DNA of 64,000 bases, taken from the IMG/VR virus record IMGVR_UViG_3300026257_000002, positions 1-64,000 of that record. One strand, 5' to 3'. The notes under the pieces are model-generated. The model saw only the letters and a program-made list of their open reading frames with translations. It was not told the origin of the DNA and ran no database searches. The stretch comes from a virus. Below are positions 1-6,419 of this stretch, in pieces. Made by a program: the position numbers and the translations under genes. Every line of letters starts with the position of its first letter. The stretch's first letter is position 1.

Positions 1-679
1 GAGCCATCCCCAAAATATCTACTTCTTTCAATAACTGCTTTACTAATGGAGCATAGATTGTGGTTGGTGTAATCAACTCAGGTGCATCTTTAAGATAAAT
101 CTTCTGCCTCCATATCATATCATTAATTAAACTATATCCATTACTATGAACACCACTACTTTCTATACCAATAATCTTATCACCAGCTTTAATACGAGAT
201 CCATCAATTATCTTATCTTCTTCTACAACACCTGTACAGAATCCTGCTAGATCTAAGTCCCATATACCTGCAGCATTGGTAGGTTTAGGATGTTCAGCAG
301 TCTCTCCACCTAGAAGATCCATCTCAGATACCTCACATCCCTTAATAATACCATCTATTATATCAGACAAAATAACCTGTTCTAATTTACCTGTAGAAAT
401 ATAGTCCAGAAAATATAATGGTTTAGCACCACATGTAATTACATCATTAACACACATGGCAACAAGATCTATACCAATAGTTGTATAGTCATTAAGAATT
501 CTTGCTATATTAATTTTCGTTCCTACTCCATCAGCACCTGAAACTAATACAGGATTTTCATATTCTGATGGAACTTTCATCATTCCATTAAAACCACCAA
601 TGTTAGGTGCTTTCTCTTTAATCTTTTCTACAAAACTATTTCCTGCTTCAATATCTACACCAGAATCTTTATAATTCAT
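1..679 (-). CDS. purM: Phosphoribosylaminoimidazole (AIR) synthetase, C-terminus beyond window
   Basis: Reading leftward from the ATG at 677-679, the frame stays open to base 1, so about 226 N-terminal residues are present and the C-terminal third is outside. PurM cyclises formylglycinamidine ribonucleotide to aminoimidazole ribonucleotide using ATP, a step of purine synthesis. Visible family motifs are GADGVGTKI near residue 49, a Met-Cys-Val-Asn-Asp stretch followed by CGAKPLYFLDY, GGETAEHP and SSGVHSNGYSL. Cyanophages carry pur genes, presumably to feed nucleotide synthesis in the host; purC lies nearby in the same orientation. The start overlaps the end of the upstream gene by 11 bp, suggesting translational coupling. 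Confidence 0.95.
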   Translation of the reverse strand, partial: MNYKDSGVDIEAGNSFVEKIKEKAPNIGGFNGMMKVPSEYENPVLVSGADGVGTKINIARILNDYTTIGIDLVAMCVNDVITCGAKPLYFLDYISTGKLEQVILSDIIDGIIKGCEVSEMDLLGGETAEHPKPTNAAGIWDLDLAGFCTGVVEEDKIIDGSRIKAGDKIIGIESSGVHSNGYSLINDMIWRQKIYLKDAPELITPTTIYAPLVKQLLKEVDILGMA

Positions 680-1091
680 GATTAATCCACCATACTTGTT
701 TTTTCACTCTGTAACATTTAGTTGCGCCATACTTGGTTTTAATACCAGACTTCCTTCTCTCTTCACCTGCTTCTCTTCTGAGTTGAGAGGAGGTCTTTCT
801 ATTCTGAGCAGATTCAAAGTCTGGATACTGGCACTTCTCATTCCATATCTTTATTTGTTCAACCTTCCAGTTGATATAATAGATGCTAGGAACACACTTA
901 GGATTCCAACCATGAAACCCATGATCACCACTAGGAACATCAAAAGCACCGTCAGATATATCAGGTGACCAATTACCTTTAGTCCTAACAAAAAACCTTT
1001 CATCTTCTGAAAGTCCTGTTCTATAACCTAAATGATGTTTCAATACATTCTCTGTGAAATGGTCATCTGGAACATCCCATGTTTCATCCAT
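669..1091 (-). CDS. Hypothetical protein, 140 aa
   Basis: No family recognised. The protein is rich in aromatic and charged residues, with many Trp and Gly in the middle and a strongly basic C-terminal third, and has no signal peptide or membrane segment. Its start overlaps the stop of the 58-aa gene upstream (TAATG) and its end overlaps the purM start, so it belongs to the same leftward transcription unit. Function unknown. Confidence 0.75.
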   Translation of the reverse strand: MDETWDVPDDHFTENVLKHHLGYRTGLSEDERFFVRTKGNWSPDISDGAFDVPSGDHGFHGWNPKCVPSIYYINWKVEQIKIWNEKCQYPDFESAQNRKTSSQLRREAGEERRKSGIKTKYGATKCYRVKKQVWWINHEL

Positions 1092-1267
1092 TAATTTTTA
1101 TCTTCCATAAAATCAGGACACAATAAAGCAGCAGATAATTCTTTAGCATGCATATTCTTCTCACACAACTTATTCATCCAGATCCTCTCTTCAAGAGTAA
1201 CACTTCCTTCAGATACAATGCGACAGCATATATCACTCAGTGCTATCCTATATTTGGTGCTTAACAT
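1091..1267 (-). CDS. Small conserved-looking phage protein, 58 aa
   Basis: Starts MLSTKYRIALSDICC and ends at a TAA sharing one base with the next ATG (TAATG). The product is soluble, probably helical, with three cysteines and no membrane segment. From memory it resembles small unknown proteins found in other cyanomyoviruses. The tight coupling to the next gene supports it being real. Confidence 0.7.
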   Translation of the reverse strand: MLSTKYRIALSDICCRIVSEGSVTLEERIWMNKLCEKNMHAKELSAALLCPDFMEDKN

Positions 1268-1283
1268 GTTCGATTACCTTTGG

Positions 1284-1544
1284 TTAAATTTCATTTCTTA
1301 CAGTTGCCTCCTGCTGTGCTTTAAGCCATCCTTGTCCTCTACTTATTGATTCTAGTCTAGCAGATTCAAACTCTTTTTCCCAATCATCTGTGCCCTCCCA
1401 GTCTTCTTTAAACTCTTCTGGCACATAAGCAAAACCAACTCTCCTGACTCTTCGACCTTTCCAATCTTTCCTATCTTGTGTGAATAAATGCCCACCTAAT
1501 TGAGAAGCAATCCATTCCATGGCCCTTTTCTGATATGGTTTCAT
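1284..1544 (-). CDS. Hypothetical protein, 86 aa
   Basis: Family not recognised. It begins MKPYQKRAMEWIASQLGG, has a basic KGRRVRRVGF patch around residue 30 and an acidic, Trp-containing second half, suggesting a small helical protein. Its ATG overlaps the stop of the upstream gene at 1544, so the two are probably translated together. Confidence 0.65.
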   Translation of the reverse strand: MKPYQKRAMEWIASQLGGHLFTQDRKDWKGRRVRRVGFAYVPEEFKEDWEGTDDWEKEFESARLESISRGQGWLKAQQEATVRNEI

Positions 1545-1702
1545 TATTGGTCACCTTTAAGATACTCCTCGTATTCTTTTAACTGCTCTTCTGTCCAATC
1601 CTTTCTATATCCTGGTCCCAATGCTCCACGTAGAAGTGTAACACTAATACCATTAAAAGTTTTAACTTTTGTATTATTATACTCTCCTGGTTTTAGTGCC
1701 AT
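1544..1702 (-). CDS. Hypothetical protein, 52 aa
   Basis: I chose the ATG at 1700-1702 (MALKPGEYNN). A longer reading from a TTG at 1726 adds only eight residues of poor composition. The C-terminus is Lys/Glu-rich (KDWTEEQLKEYEEYLKG) and probably helical. It couples to the next gene at 1544. Function unknown. Confidence 0.6.
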   Translation of the reverse strand: MALKPGEYNNTKVKTFNGISVTLLRGALGPGYRKDWTEEQLKEYEEYLKGDQ

Positions 1703-1750
1703 GTTCTTAAAATAGTATAGGGGCAAGAGTGTCCATAACCGTCTAGAAAA

Positions 1751-1879
1751 TTAGTGTAGTACATTTTTGATAACATTTTCAATATGTAAGTTCCCATGTA
1801 TATAAAGCATTATAGCAAATAAAGGAACAGAACTAAAAAGAACACCTAAAGATATTAACATCTTATATTCACTTTTCAT
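1751..1879 (-). CDS. Small single-pass membrane protein, 42 aa
   Basis: Starts MKSEYKMLISLGVLF at the ATG at 1877-1879 and ends at a TAA at 1751. Residues 7-28 form one hydrophobic segment, followed by a short His/Asn-containing tail. It fills the gap between ho1 and the next gene in the same orientation, fitting the dense packing here. No homology is known to me; role unknown. Confidence 0.5.
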   Translation of the reverse strand: MKSEYKMLISLGVLFSSVPLFAIMLYIHGNLHIENVIKNVLH

Positions 1880-1899
1880 TGCATTGAACGATTTTGATT

Positions 1900-2568
1900 C
1901 TATTTAACAAAAGAGCACAACACCTTCAGTAATGCTTTAATTGCACTACCTTCAAGTTCTTCAAACATATACATGTTCAATCTAAATGCATAGTTTGCCT
2001 CTGCAATTAAAGCATTGATCTTAGATTGATCCACACCCATTGAATCTAAGGTCGCTCTATAATTAACCTTAAATTCCTTTGCATCAGGTACTCCAGGAAA
2101 TTCATAGAAGTTCAATCCCTTACCCACTGGTGGTTGTAGAACACGTTCCACAATCCCTTTCAATATCTGTCCACCTGATAAGTCACCAATATATCTGGTA
2201 TAATGATGTGCTATTAAAAGATATTCAGTATCATCTACCAACTCATTAATCCTATAACAATAGTGGTTACAAGCCTCTGAAGGTATCTGGTGATCCTTCC
2301 ATTCAGGACCATAATAATATTCAAGATCCTTTTCAAGTGCATCCTTACGTTCAAGTACAGGATAATGTATCTGCTTAACAAGAGGATCTTCTGTTTCTCT
2401 TATCTTATGTTCCATTGTATCATAAACATAATAGAAGTTTGTAATAAGTTTACGATACTCAGTAGGGTCTAATGCACCCCGAAGAAATGATGCAACAAAC
2501 TTAGTATTCTCTGCTGCTGAGTGTGACTTCTTAGTTCCTTCTTTTAATTGTTTCGCTAAATCAGTCAT
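1900..2568 (-). CDS. ho1: Heme oxygenase (biliverdin-forming)
   Basis: Cleaves heme to biliverdin IX-alpha, iron and CO using reduced ferredoxin, the first step to phycobilin pigments in cyanobacteria. The 222-aa length is near the usual size. The proximal heme ligand is His16 in KKSHSAAEN, and the distal-helix motif GDLSGGQ lies at residues 128-134. Known as an auxiliary metabolic gene of marine cyanophages, often with pebS or pcyA; no bilin reductase is present here. The ATG overlaps the stop of the upstream membrane-protein gene by four bases. Confidence 0.95.
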   Translation of the reverse strand: MTDLAKQLKEGTKKSHSAAENTKFVASFLRGALDPTEYRKLITNFYYVYDTMEHKIRETEDPLVKQIHYPVLERKDALEKDLEYYYGPEWKDHQIPSEACNHYCYRINELVDDTEYLLIAHHYTRYIGDLSGGQILKGIVERVLQPPVGKGLNFYEFPGVPDAKEFKVNYRATLDSMGVDQSKINALIAEANYAFRLNMYMFEELEGSAIKALLKVLCSFVK

Positions 2569-2789
2569 ATTCTTCTGGTCTCTACTTCAACTGCATCCAA
2601 AATGGTCATCAATGCTCTTGCATACATTCTATATCCACTGCCAACATATAGTTGACCAGCAAGCACAGATACAGTAGCAGCACCCCAGAAAATATAATAG
2701 AATCTGGATTTGACCTGGTGTCTTTTCTTTTCTTTTTTACTCATTAAAAGTTCCTCCATAATATCTTTGTTTGTTGTAGGTTTATCCAT
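2565..2789 (-). CDS. Small membrane protein next to ho1, 74 aa
   Basis: The N-terminal 28 residues are charged (MSKKEKKRHQVKSR). A single hydrophobic segment follows at about residues 30-50 (YIFWGAATVSVLAGQLYVG), then a short cytoplasmic-type tail. It overlaps ho1 by ATGA. Similar small proteins occur in other cyanomyoviruses, from memory; function unknown. Confidence 0.7.
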   Translation of the reverse strand: MDKPTTNKDIMEELLMSKKEKKRHQVKSRFYYIFWGAATVSVLAGQLYVGSGYRMYARALMTILDAVEVETRRI

Positions 2790-2806
2790 GATTGTATTAT
2801 AGCATA

Positions 2807-3118
2807 TTACTCATTAGTCCAATCCTGGTAAGGTGGTTCATCCTCTAAAACATTATGTTTAAAGTGTTCTGTATCAAAATAAGATATAGGTAATTGATGT
2901 TCACCAAGATCATAGGATCCTTTCATTCTCTTCTTATACTCACGCTCATCTAACACTTCATTGATTAATATCTTCATCTCCCTCACATACTCAGGAGTCA
3001 TTATCCTACGAGGTTGAACAACCATAGGTTTAGTTGATGATGGTTTCTTTTTTCCCCTGAAATTAGGATCAGAAGGACCACTCATACCTTGTGTATCTAT
3101 TTTATCACTCATAATCAT
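2807..3118 (-). CDS. Hypothetical protein, 103 aa
   Basis: The N-terminus is Ser/Pro/Lys-rich and likely disordered (GKKKPSSTKP). The centre carries a helical, basic segment (TPEYVREMKILINEVLDERE) and the C-terminus is acidic. An internal ATG three codons in (MSDKID) is an equally good start. Overlaps the upstream gene by four bases. Family unknown. Confidence 0.65.
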   Translation of the reverse strand: MIMSDKIDTQGMSGPSDPNFRGKKKPSSTKPMVVQPRRIMTPEYVREMKILINEVLDEREYKKRMKGSYDLGEHQLPISYFDTEHFKHNVLEDEPPYQDWTNE

Positions 3119-3354
3119 CTTTCAATAGACATATTTTTAATAACAATAAATCTATCTTTCTTCCAAGTTCCTGCTTGCTGAACCTCAAAAGTATCCTCAG
3201 AACTCCATCCAGACTCATAGAATGCTTCTGAAAGGTCTCCTAAGAGTTTTGTAGTAGAAGAACTGACTGGATATACCTTACCACCTCTCCAAGGGTCATC
3301 AGGACTATCTGGTGAATTCAATATTCTTTCTTCAGGTTCTAAATTTCCTAACAT
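3115..3354 (-). CDS. Hypothetical protein, 79 aa
   Basis: No family recognised. The first 25 residues are Pro/Asp/Ser-rich; the C-terminal part (WKKDRFIVIKNMSIER) looks beta-forming. It starts 2 bp after the purC stop and overlaps the next gene by ATGA, so it is probably co-transcribed with purC. Confidence 0.65.
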   Translation of the reverse strand: MLGNLEPEERILNSPDSPDDPWRGGKVYPVSSSTTKLLGDLSEAFYESGWSSEDTFEVQQAGTWKKDRFIVIKNMSIER

Positions 3355-3356
3355 AA

Positions 3357-4064
3357 TTAAACAAACTGCAGTAATTTCTGTAGTATATATTTGTATGCTT
3401 CTACTATATCACCTTCGTCCTTTCTAAACAAGTCCTTATCAAATCTCTCTCTAGTTCCTTTCTTCCATAATCTCATACTATCAGGGCTAATTTCATCAGC
3501 AAGTAGAAGATGACCCGAAGTCTTCTCATGTCCAAATTCTAGTTTGAAGTCAACAAGAGTAATATCCAACTTATTGAAAAGATCGATAAGAATGTCATTG
3601 ACCTTGAGAGCTTTGGATGCCATCAGGTCTGTGAGTATGGGAGTGTAACCCATCACATTCAGTCTATCTGGAGTCAGTAAAGGATCATTTTTCTCATCAT
3701 CTTTTAGATAGAACTCTACCAGTGGGTATGGAAACCTAATACCTTCTTTGACACAAGTTTCCCTCACTATACCACCTGCTGCCACGTTCCTGACTACTAC
3801 CTCAATGGGAACGATGTTTACCTTCTCACAGATCATCTTGTTATCACCAATCATATTGATATAGTGAGTTGGGATGTGCTCCTTGGCAAGTTGCTTAAAG
3901 ATAAGAGCAGAGATACTACAGCAAAGAGATCCTTTACCAAGTGGAAAATCTACTCTCCTACCGTTACCAGCAGTAACCTTATCATGAAATTCAATAATGA
4001 CTTTATCTGCTTCACCATCTACATCATAGACAGTCTTTACTTTTCCTTCTAAAATTTTATTCAT
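3357..4064 (-). CDS. purC: SAICAR synthetase
   Basis: Joins carboxyaminoimidazole ribonucleotide to aspartate with ATP in purine synthesis. The 235-aa length matches bacterial PurC. Family signatures are visible: VDFKLEFG at about 171-178, HLLLADEISPDSMRLW at 185-200, and an N-terminal EGKVKTVYDV beta-hairpin. It lies in the same leftward unit as purM, consistent with phage support of purine supply. A sigma70-like promoter at 4179-4207 and the 28-aa ORF lie directly upstream. Confidence 0.96.
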   Translation of the reverse strand: MNKILEGKVKTVYDVDGEADKVIIEFHDKVTAGNGRRVDFPLGKGSLCCSISALIFKQLAKEHIPTHYINMIGDNKMICEKVNIVPIEVVVRNVAAGGIVRETCVKEGIRFPYPLVEFYLKDDEKNDPLLTPDRLNVMGYTPILTDLMASKALKVNDILIDLFNKLDITLVDFKLEFGHEKTSGHLLLADEISPDSMRLWKKGTRERFDKDLFRKDEGDIVEAYKYILQKLLQFV

Positions 4065-4065
4065 A

Positions 4066-4152
4066 TCAATGATGTGGATTATAATAATGTACTATACTGA
4101 CAAGAAATATGATAAGGACCAATACAAAACAAAACCACGCTAAAAATGCCAT
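4066..4152 (-). CDS. Candidate 28-aa single-pass membrane peptide
   Basis: The ATG at 4150-4152 opens a frame encoding MAFLAWFCFVLVLIIFLVSI plus a short His/Tyr/Pro tail, ending TGA at 4066. Almost the whole peptide is one transmembrane helix. It sits between a promoter/terminator pair and purC, whose ATG is 2 bp after the stop. A ribosome-binding site is not obvious, so its reality is uncertain. Confidence 0.4.
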   Translation of the reverse strand: MAFLAWFCFVLVLIIFLVSIVHYYNPHH

Positions 4153-4153
4153 T

Positions 4154-4176
4154 AAAAAAGAGGGTGTTTAACCCTC
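4154..4176 (-). terminator. Intrinsic terminator upstream of purC unit
   Basis: On the minus strand, a GAGGGT/ACCCTC stem with a 5-nt loop (4160-4176) is followed by six T (4154-4159). It would end leftward transcripts from the small genes above 4215. The downstream end of the adjacent promoter overlaps it. Confidence 0.75.
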
Positions 4177-4178
4177 AT

Positions 4179-4207
4179 AGTATACAATAAAAAAGCGCCG
4201 CCGTCAA
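4179..4207 (-). promoter_or_regulatory. Sigma70-like promoter for the purC unit
   Basis: On the minus strand, -35 TTGACG (4202-4207), a 17-bp spacer, then -10 TATACT (4179-4184). Transcription should begin near 4172, inside the terminator hairpin, and run left into the 28-aa ORF, purC and probably ho1. Confidence 0.8.
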
Positions 4208-4214
4208 GGGATAT

Positions 4215-4442
4215 TTAATTATGCCCATCGTATGCAACAGAATCCTCTGGAAGTGGTGGTGCAGGAGTATTATCAGATATTACTTTCCACTCCTGAATAA
4301 GTCGCTCTACTTGTTTTCTATCCATTCCATCCAACTTTCGACAATTCTTCAGACACATAAGAATACACTTTTCATCACTCATAGGTGCTTTCTGTGTCCA
4401 ACCATTATTATCTAAATATGTTTCTGGTTTATCCTCATACAT
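4215..4442 (-). CDS. Hypothetical protein, 75 aa
   Basis: Begins MYEDKPETYLDNNGW. It contains three Cys within CILMCLKNC around residue 26 and a helical, charged centre (DRKQVERLIQEWK), then a Pro/Asp-rich tail. No family recognised. Located 7 bp before the 54-aa gene in transcription order. Confidence 0.65.
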   Translation of the reverse strand: MYEDKPETYLDNNGWTQKAPMSDEKCILMCLKNCRKLDGMDRKQVERLIQEWKVISDNTPAPPLPEDSVAYDGHN

Positions 4443-4448
4443 CTTAGC

Positions 4449-4613
4449 TTACTGCCAATATTCGTCTAAAGCATCAAGTGATTTGTCAAGATACTTATTA
4501 GCACCAACGCATTCCCATTCACCCATCTCTCCACGGTCACACTTATCTCTTAACTCATTCTTAAGCTTAAGAAGTTTATGAGTCATATCAACTTTACTAA
4601 GTCTGCCGTTCAT
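4449..4613 (-). CDS. Hypothetical protein, 54 aa
   Basis: Starts MNGRLSKVDMTHKLL at 4611-4613 and ends at TAA 4449. It is mostly helical and charged, with two Cys (DKCDRGEMGEWECVG). It overlaps the end of the 27-aa ORF upstream by 17 bp. Unknown function. Confidence 0.6.
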   Translation of the reverse strand: MNGRLSKVDMTHKLLKLKNELRDKCDRGEMGEWECVGANKYLDKSLDALDEYWQ

Positions 4614-4680
4614 AAGAACCCCCATTTTTGGTATTTAGGTGAGATTTATTGATTCTGTAAATATATTGTGTGCTAGTCAT
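4597..4680 (-). CDS. Candidate 27-aa ORF
   Basis: The frame reads MTSTQYIYRINKSHLNTK and ends TAG at 4597. Its ATG overlaps the stop of the 53-aa gene as CATGA, a coupling typical of this genome. It is very small, so support rests on the overlap and gap-filling only. Confidence 0.4.
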   Translation of the reverse strand: MTSTQYIYRINKSHLNTKNGGSYERQT

Positions 4681-4838
4681 GACTTGTTTATAGTCCGTTT
4701 CTCCTTTGTGTTGTTGTAAATAATTACTCTACCGTTTTCATGAGTGAATACTAATTCATCATGATGCCCCCAGCAGAGCTCTTCATATATGGCATTCAAT
4801 CTCTCCATATCTTCATAAAGTTGATTGGGATTAGTCAT
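4677..4838 (-). CDS. Hypothetical protein, 53 aa, first gene after promoter
   Basis: Starts MTNPNQLYEDMERLNAIYEEL. The sequence GGAG about 12 bp upstream is a plausible ribosome-binding site. The N-terminus is helical; the C-terminus (RVIIYNNTKEKRTINKS) is beta-like and basic. Resembles a small cyanomyovirus protein from memory. Lies 40 bp downstream of a strong sigma70-like promoter. Confidence 0.65.
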   Translation of the reverse strand: MTNPNQLYEDMERLNAIYEELCWGHHDELVFTHENGRVIIYNNTKEKRTINKS

Positions 4839-4877
4839 TAATAGTAGGGTGCTCCTTAATCAGAATCCTAATATGCC

Positions 4878-4906
4878 AGTATATAGTAAACCTTAAACCA
4901 GGTCAA
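4878..4906 (-). promoter_or_regulatory. Sigma70-like promoter, leftward
   Basis: Minus-strand -35 TTGACC (4901-4906), a 17-bp spacer and -10 TATACT (4878-4883). It directs leftward transcription of the small genes at 4215-4838. The tail-fibre gene ends 9 bp away at 4915. Confidence 0.8.
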
Positions 4907-4914
4907 GCCCCGTG

Positions 4915-5940
4915 TCAGTCGAACTTGACAAAAAACGTGACTGTTAATACCTGCATCTGATTGAGTGTGCTGGAATTAACTGCAAAATTAATTCTATCTC
5001 CTGCAGAAAAACTCTTTGGATTGGAATAAAAAGTTTGAATAACTGAAGGATTGGATACCGTTGGACTAGTAAATGCTAATTCATAGTTAGAATCTTGTGT
5101 GCCATTGACAATAAGATGAAGATTTAAATCACCAACTGCCTGTTCGGCATGAAGTGTAGCAGCAACTACAGTGCCATCATGAGGCATTGTAACACCTTCT
5201 GTGTTATCTCCACCACCAGTATACTCCGAACCACCAAAGATCATCGTGGCATTAGTTCCAGGCAATCCAATCCTACCATTCAAACCACATGAGAATGGCA
5301 TAGAAAGACCACCAAGGACGTTTGCCGATGAAGTAGTTCCCGCCCATCCCTCATCAGCTGATATACTTCCTGAAACCGCTGCTCCAGTAGAATTTGTACT
5401 TAAATATTGTGATGTAAGTCCTGAGGAATCAAGGGCAAAATATGGTGTTGTAAGTCCTGAGGAATCAGTTGACAAATATGGTGTTGTAAGTCCTGAGGAA
5501 TCAGTTGACAAATATGTTGACGTTATATTTCCACTGATGCTAACTCCATCATCAGTAGTTTCAAATTTTGATGTGCCTGAATACCTAAGTTCTACAGATC
5601 CACCCTGAGTACATGTGATGTAAGGATCTTCTGATCCTTGCTTAGCTCTGAGAACCAAAAGATCACTCTTTACATTACTGGCAGTTGAAGATTGATAGAT
5701 CTCCAACTCTTGAGTAGCACCAAGTCTTAACTTTTCATCATCACCAAGGTTTACTTGATCGACAATTAATGTTGTCGTAGTAATATCAGTAGTGACTAAT
5801 GATGTTCCATCAAGAACTGTAGTATCACTTAGATCATTATAAGTAATATTCTTTCCAGTAGGAACATTAATTCCTTCTGTTGCCAAGAATGGTCCGTTTG
5901 CGGCTTTGTTTAATACTTCGTCTGCTCTTAGTCTTGACAT
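4915..5940 (-). CDS. Virion appendage / tail-fibre-like protein, 341 aa
   Basis: Low-complexity Ser/Thr/Gly-rich composition typical of phage fibre proteins. It begins MSRLRADEVLNKAANGPF, an N-terminal module shared with the genes at 5945 and 8756. Residues about 145-185 carry a 12-residue tandem repeat (YLSTDSSGLTTP and variants). The C-terminal 120 residues form a beta-rich domain (GTNATMIFGG to the end), perhaps the exposed tip. Inference: a trimeric fibre or baseplate attachment involved in host contact. Confidence 0.7.
   Translation of the reverse strand: MSRLRADEVLNKAANGPFLATEGINVPTGKNITYNDLSDTTVLDGTSLVTTDITTTTLIVDQVNLGDDEKLRLGATQELEIYQSSTASNVKSDLLVLRAKQGSEDPYITCTQGGSVELRYSGTSKFETTDDGVSISGNITSTYLSTDSSGLTTPYLSTDSSGLTTPYFALDSSGLTSQYLSTNSTGAAVSGSISADEGWAGTTSSANVLGGLSMPFSCGLNGRIGLPGTNATMIFGGSEYTGGGDNTEGVTMPHDGTVVAATLHAEQAVGDLNLHLIVNGTQDSNYELAFTSPTVSNPSVIQTFYSNPKSFSAGDRINFAVNSSTLNQMQVLTVTFFVKFD
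5402..5509. repeat. 36-bp tandem repeat inside fibre gene
   Basis: Three in-frame units at 5402-5437, 5438-5473 and 5474-5509. The last two are identical and the first diverged, followed by a partial unit. They encode the YLSTDSSGLTTP repeat, so repeat number could vary without a frameshift. Confidence 0.85.
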
Positions 5941-5944
5941 TTAT

Positions 5945-6175
5945 TTACCAAGTAGTGAGGGCAGTTCTTTTCCATGTATCAGTTCCTACACAAACATAAA
6001 GATAATTAGCATCCCAACAAACTTCACCCGCAGTTCCAGCATCACTTGAATTAGTAATAGTTCTGGCACCTAAAAGGGTTAACTTTTTACCAGATGCTAC
6101 TGTGATACCTTCAATCGCTTCAACAGCACCGTTCTCTGCGAAGTTACAAATTTCGTCTACTTTAATTCTTGACAT
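5945..6175 (-). CDS. Small fibre-associated protein with shared N-terminal module, 76 aa
   Basis: Begins MSRIKVDEICNFAENGAV, closely matching the first 40 residues of the 341-aa fibre protein upstream and the 838-aa one. The remainder is a short beta-rich domain (GEVCWDANYLYVCVGTDTWKR) like the small end-cap motifs found in marine phage structural proteins. Probably a virion protein. Confidence 0.6.
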   Translation of the reverse strand: MSRIKVDEICNFAENGAVEAIEGITVASGKKLTLLGARTITNSSDAGTAGEVCWDANYLYVCVGTDTWKRTALTTW

Positions 6176-6185
6176 AGTTTTTTAA

Positions 6186-6419
6186 TTATTTATTGAGTCT
6201 AGGGTATAACTGCCCGGTATCGAGACGATAAACAGGTCTAGCTGCTTCAATAGCACTAATAAGTCCTAATAAAGTATAATTATGAGGACTGTATGGAGTG
6301 GTAATTCTCGCAAGTCCAGTGATTGGATCAAAATTAATATCAGTAAGTGTAGTAGGAGTTGGACTAACCGCGAGTGTCGCAACTACCGATCCTGTTGTGA
6401 AATCGTTGTAATTTGCCAT
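6186..6419 (-). CDS. Hypothetical virion-type protein, 77 aa
   Basis: Begins MANYNDFTTGSVVATLAVSP. It is Thr/Pro-rich without charged runs, consistent with a small structural protein. Its ATG shares a base with the stop of the 778-aa gene upstream. No family recognised. Confidence 0.6.
   Translation of the reverse strand: MANYNDFTTGSVVATLAVSPTPTTLTDINFDPITGLARITTPYSPHNYTLLGLISAIEAARPVYRLDTGQLYPRLNK
6187..6194 (-). promoter_or_regulatory. T4-late-like box AATAAATA
   Basis: Minus-strand AATAAATA, 12 bp upstream of the 5945-6175 gene. One mismatch from the T4 late consensus TATAAATA; moderate support only. Confidence 0.35.

Noticed and set aside
2796-2801. TATAAT-like -10 before the 74-aa membrane gene
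   Set aside because: No -35 at proper spacing; TTGGAC at 15 bp is too weak to list.
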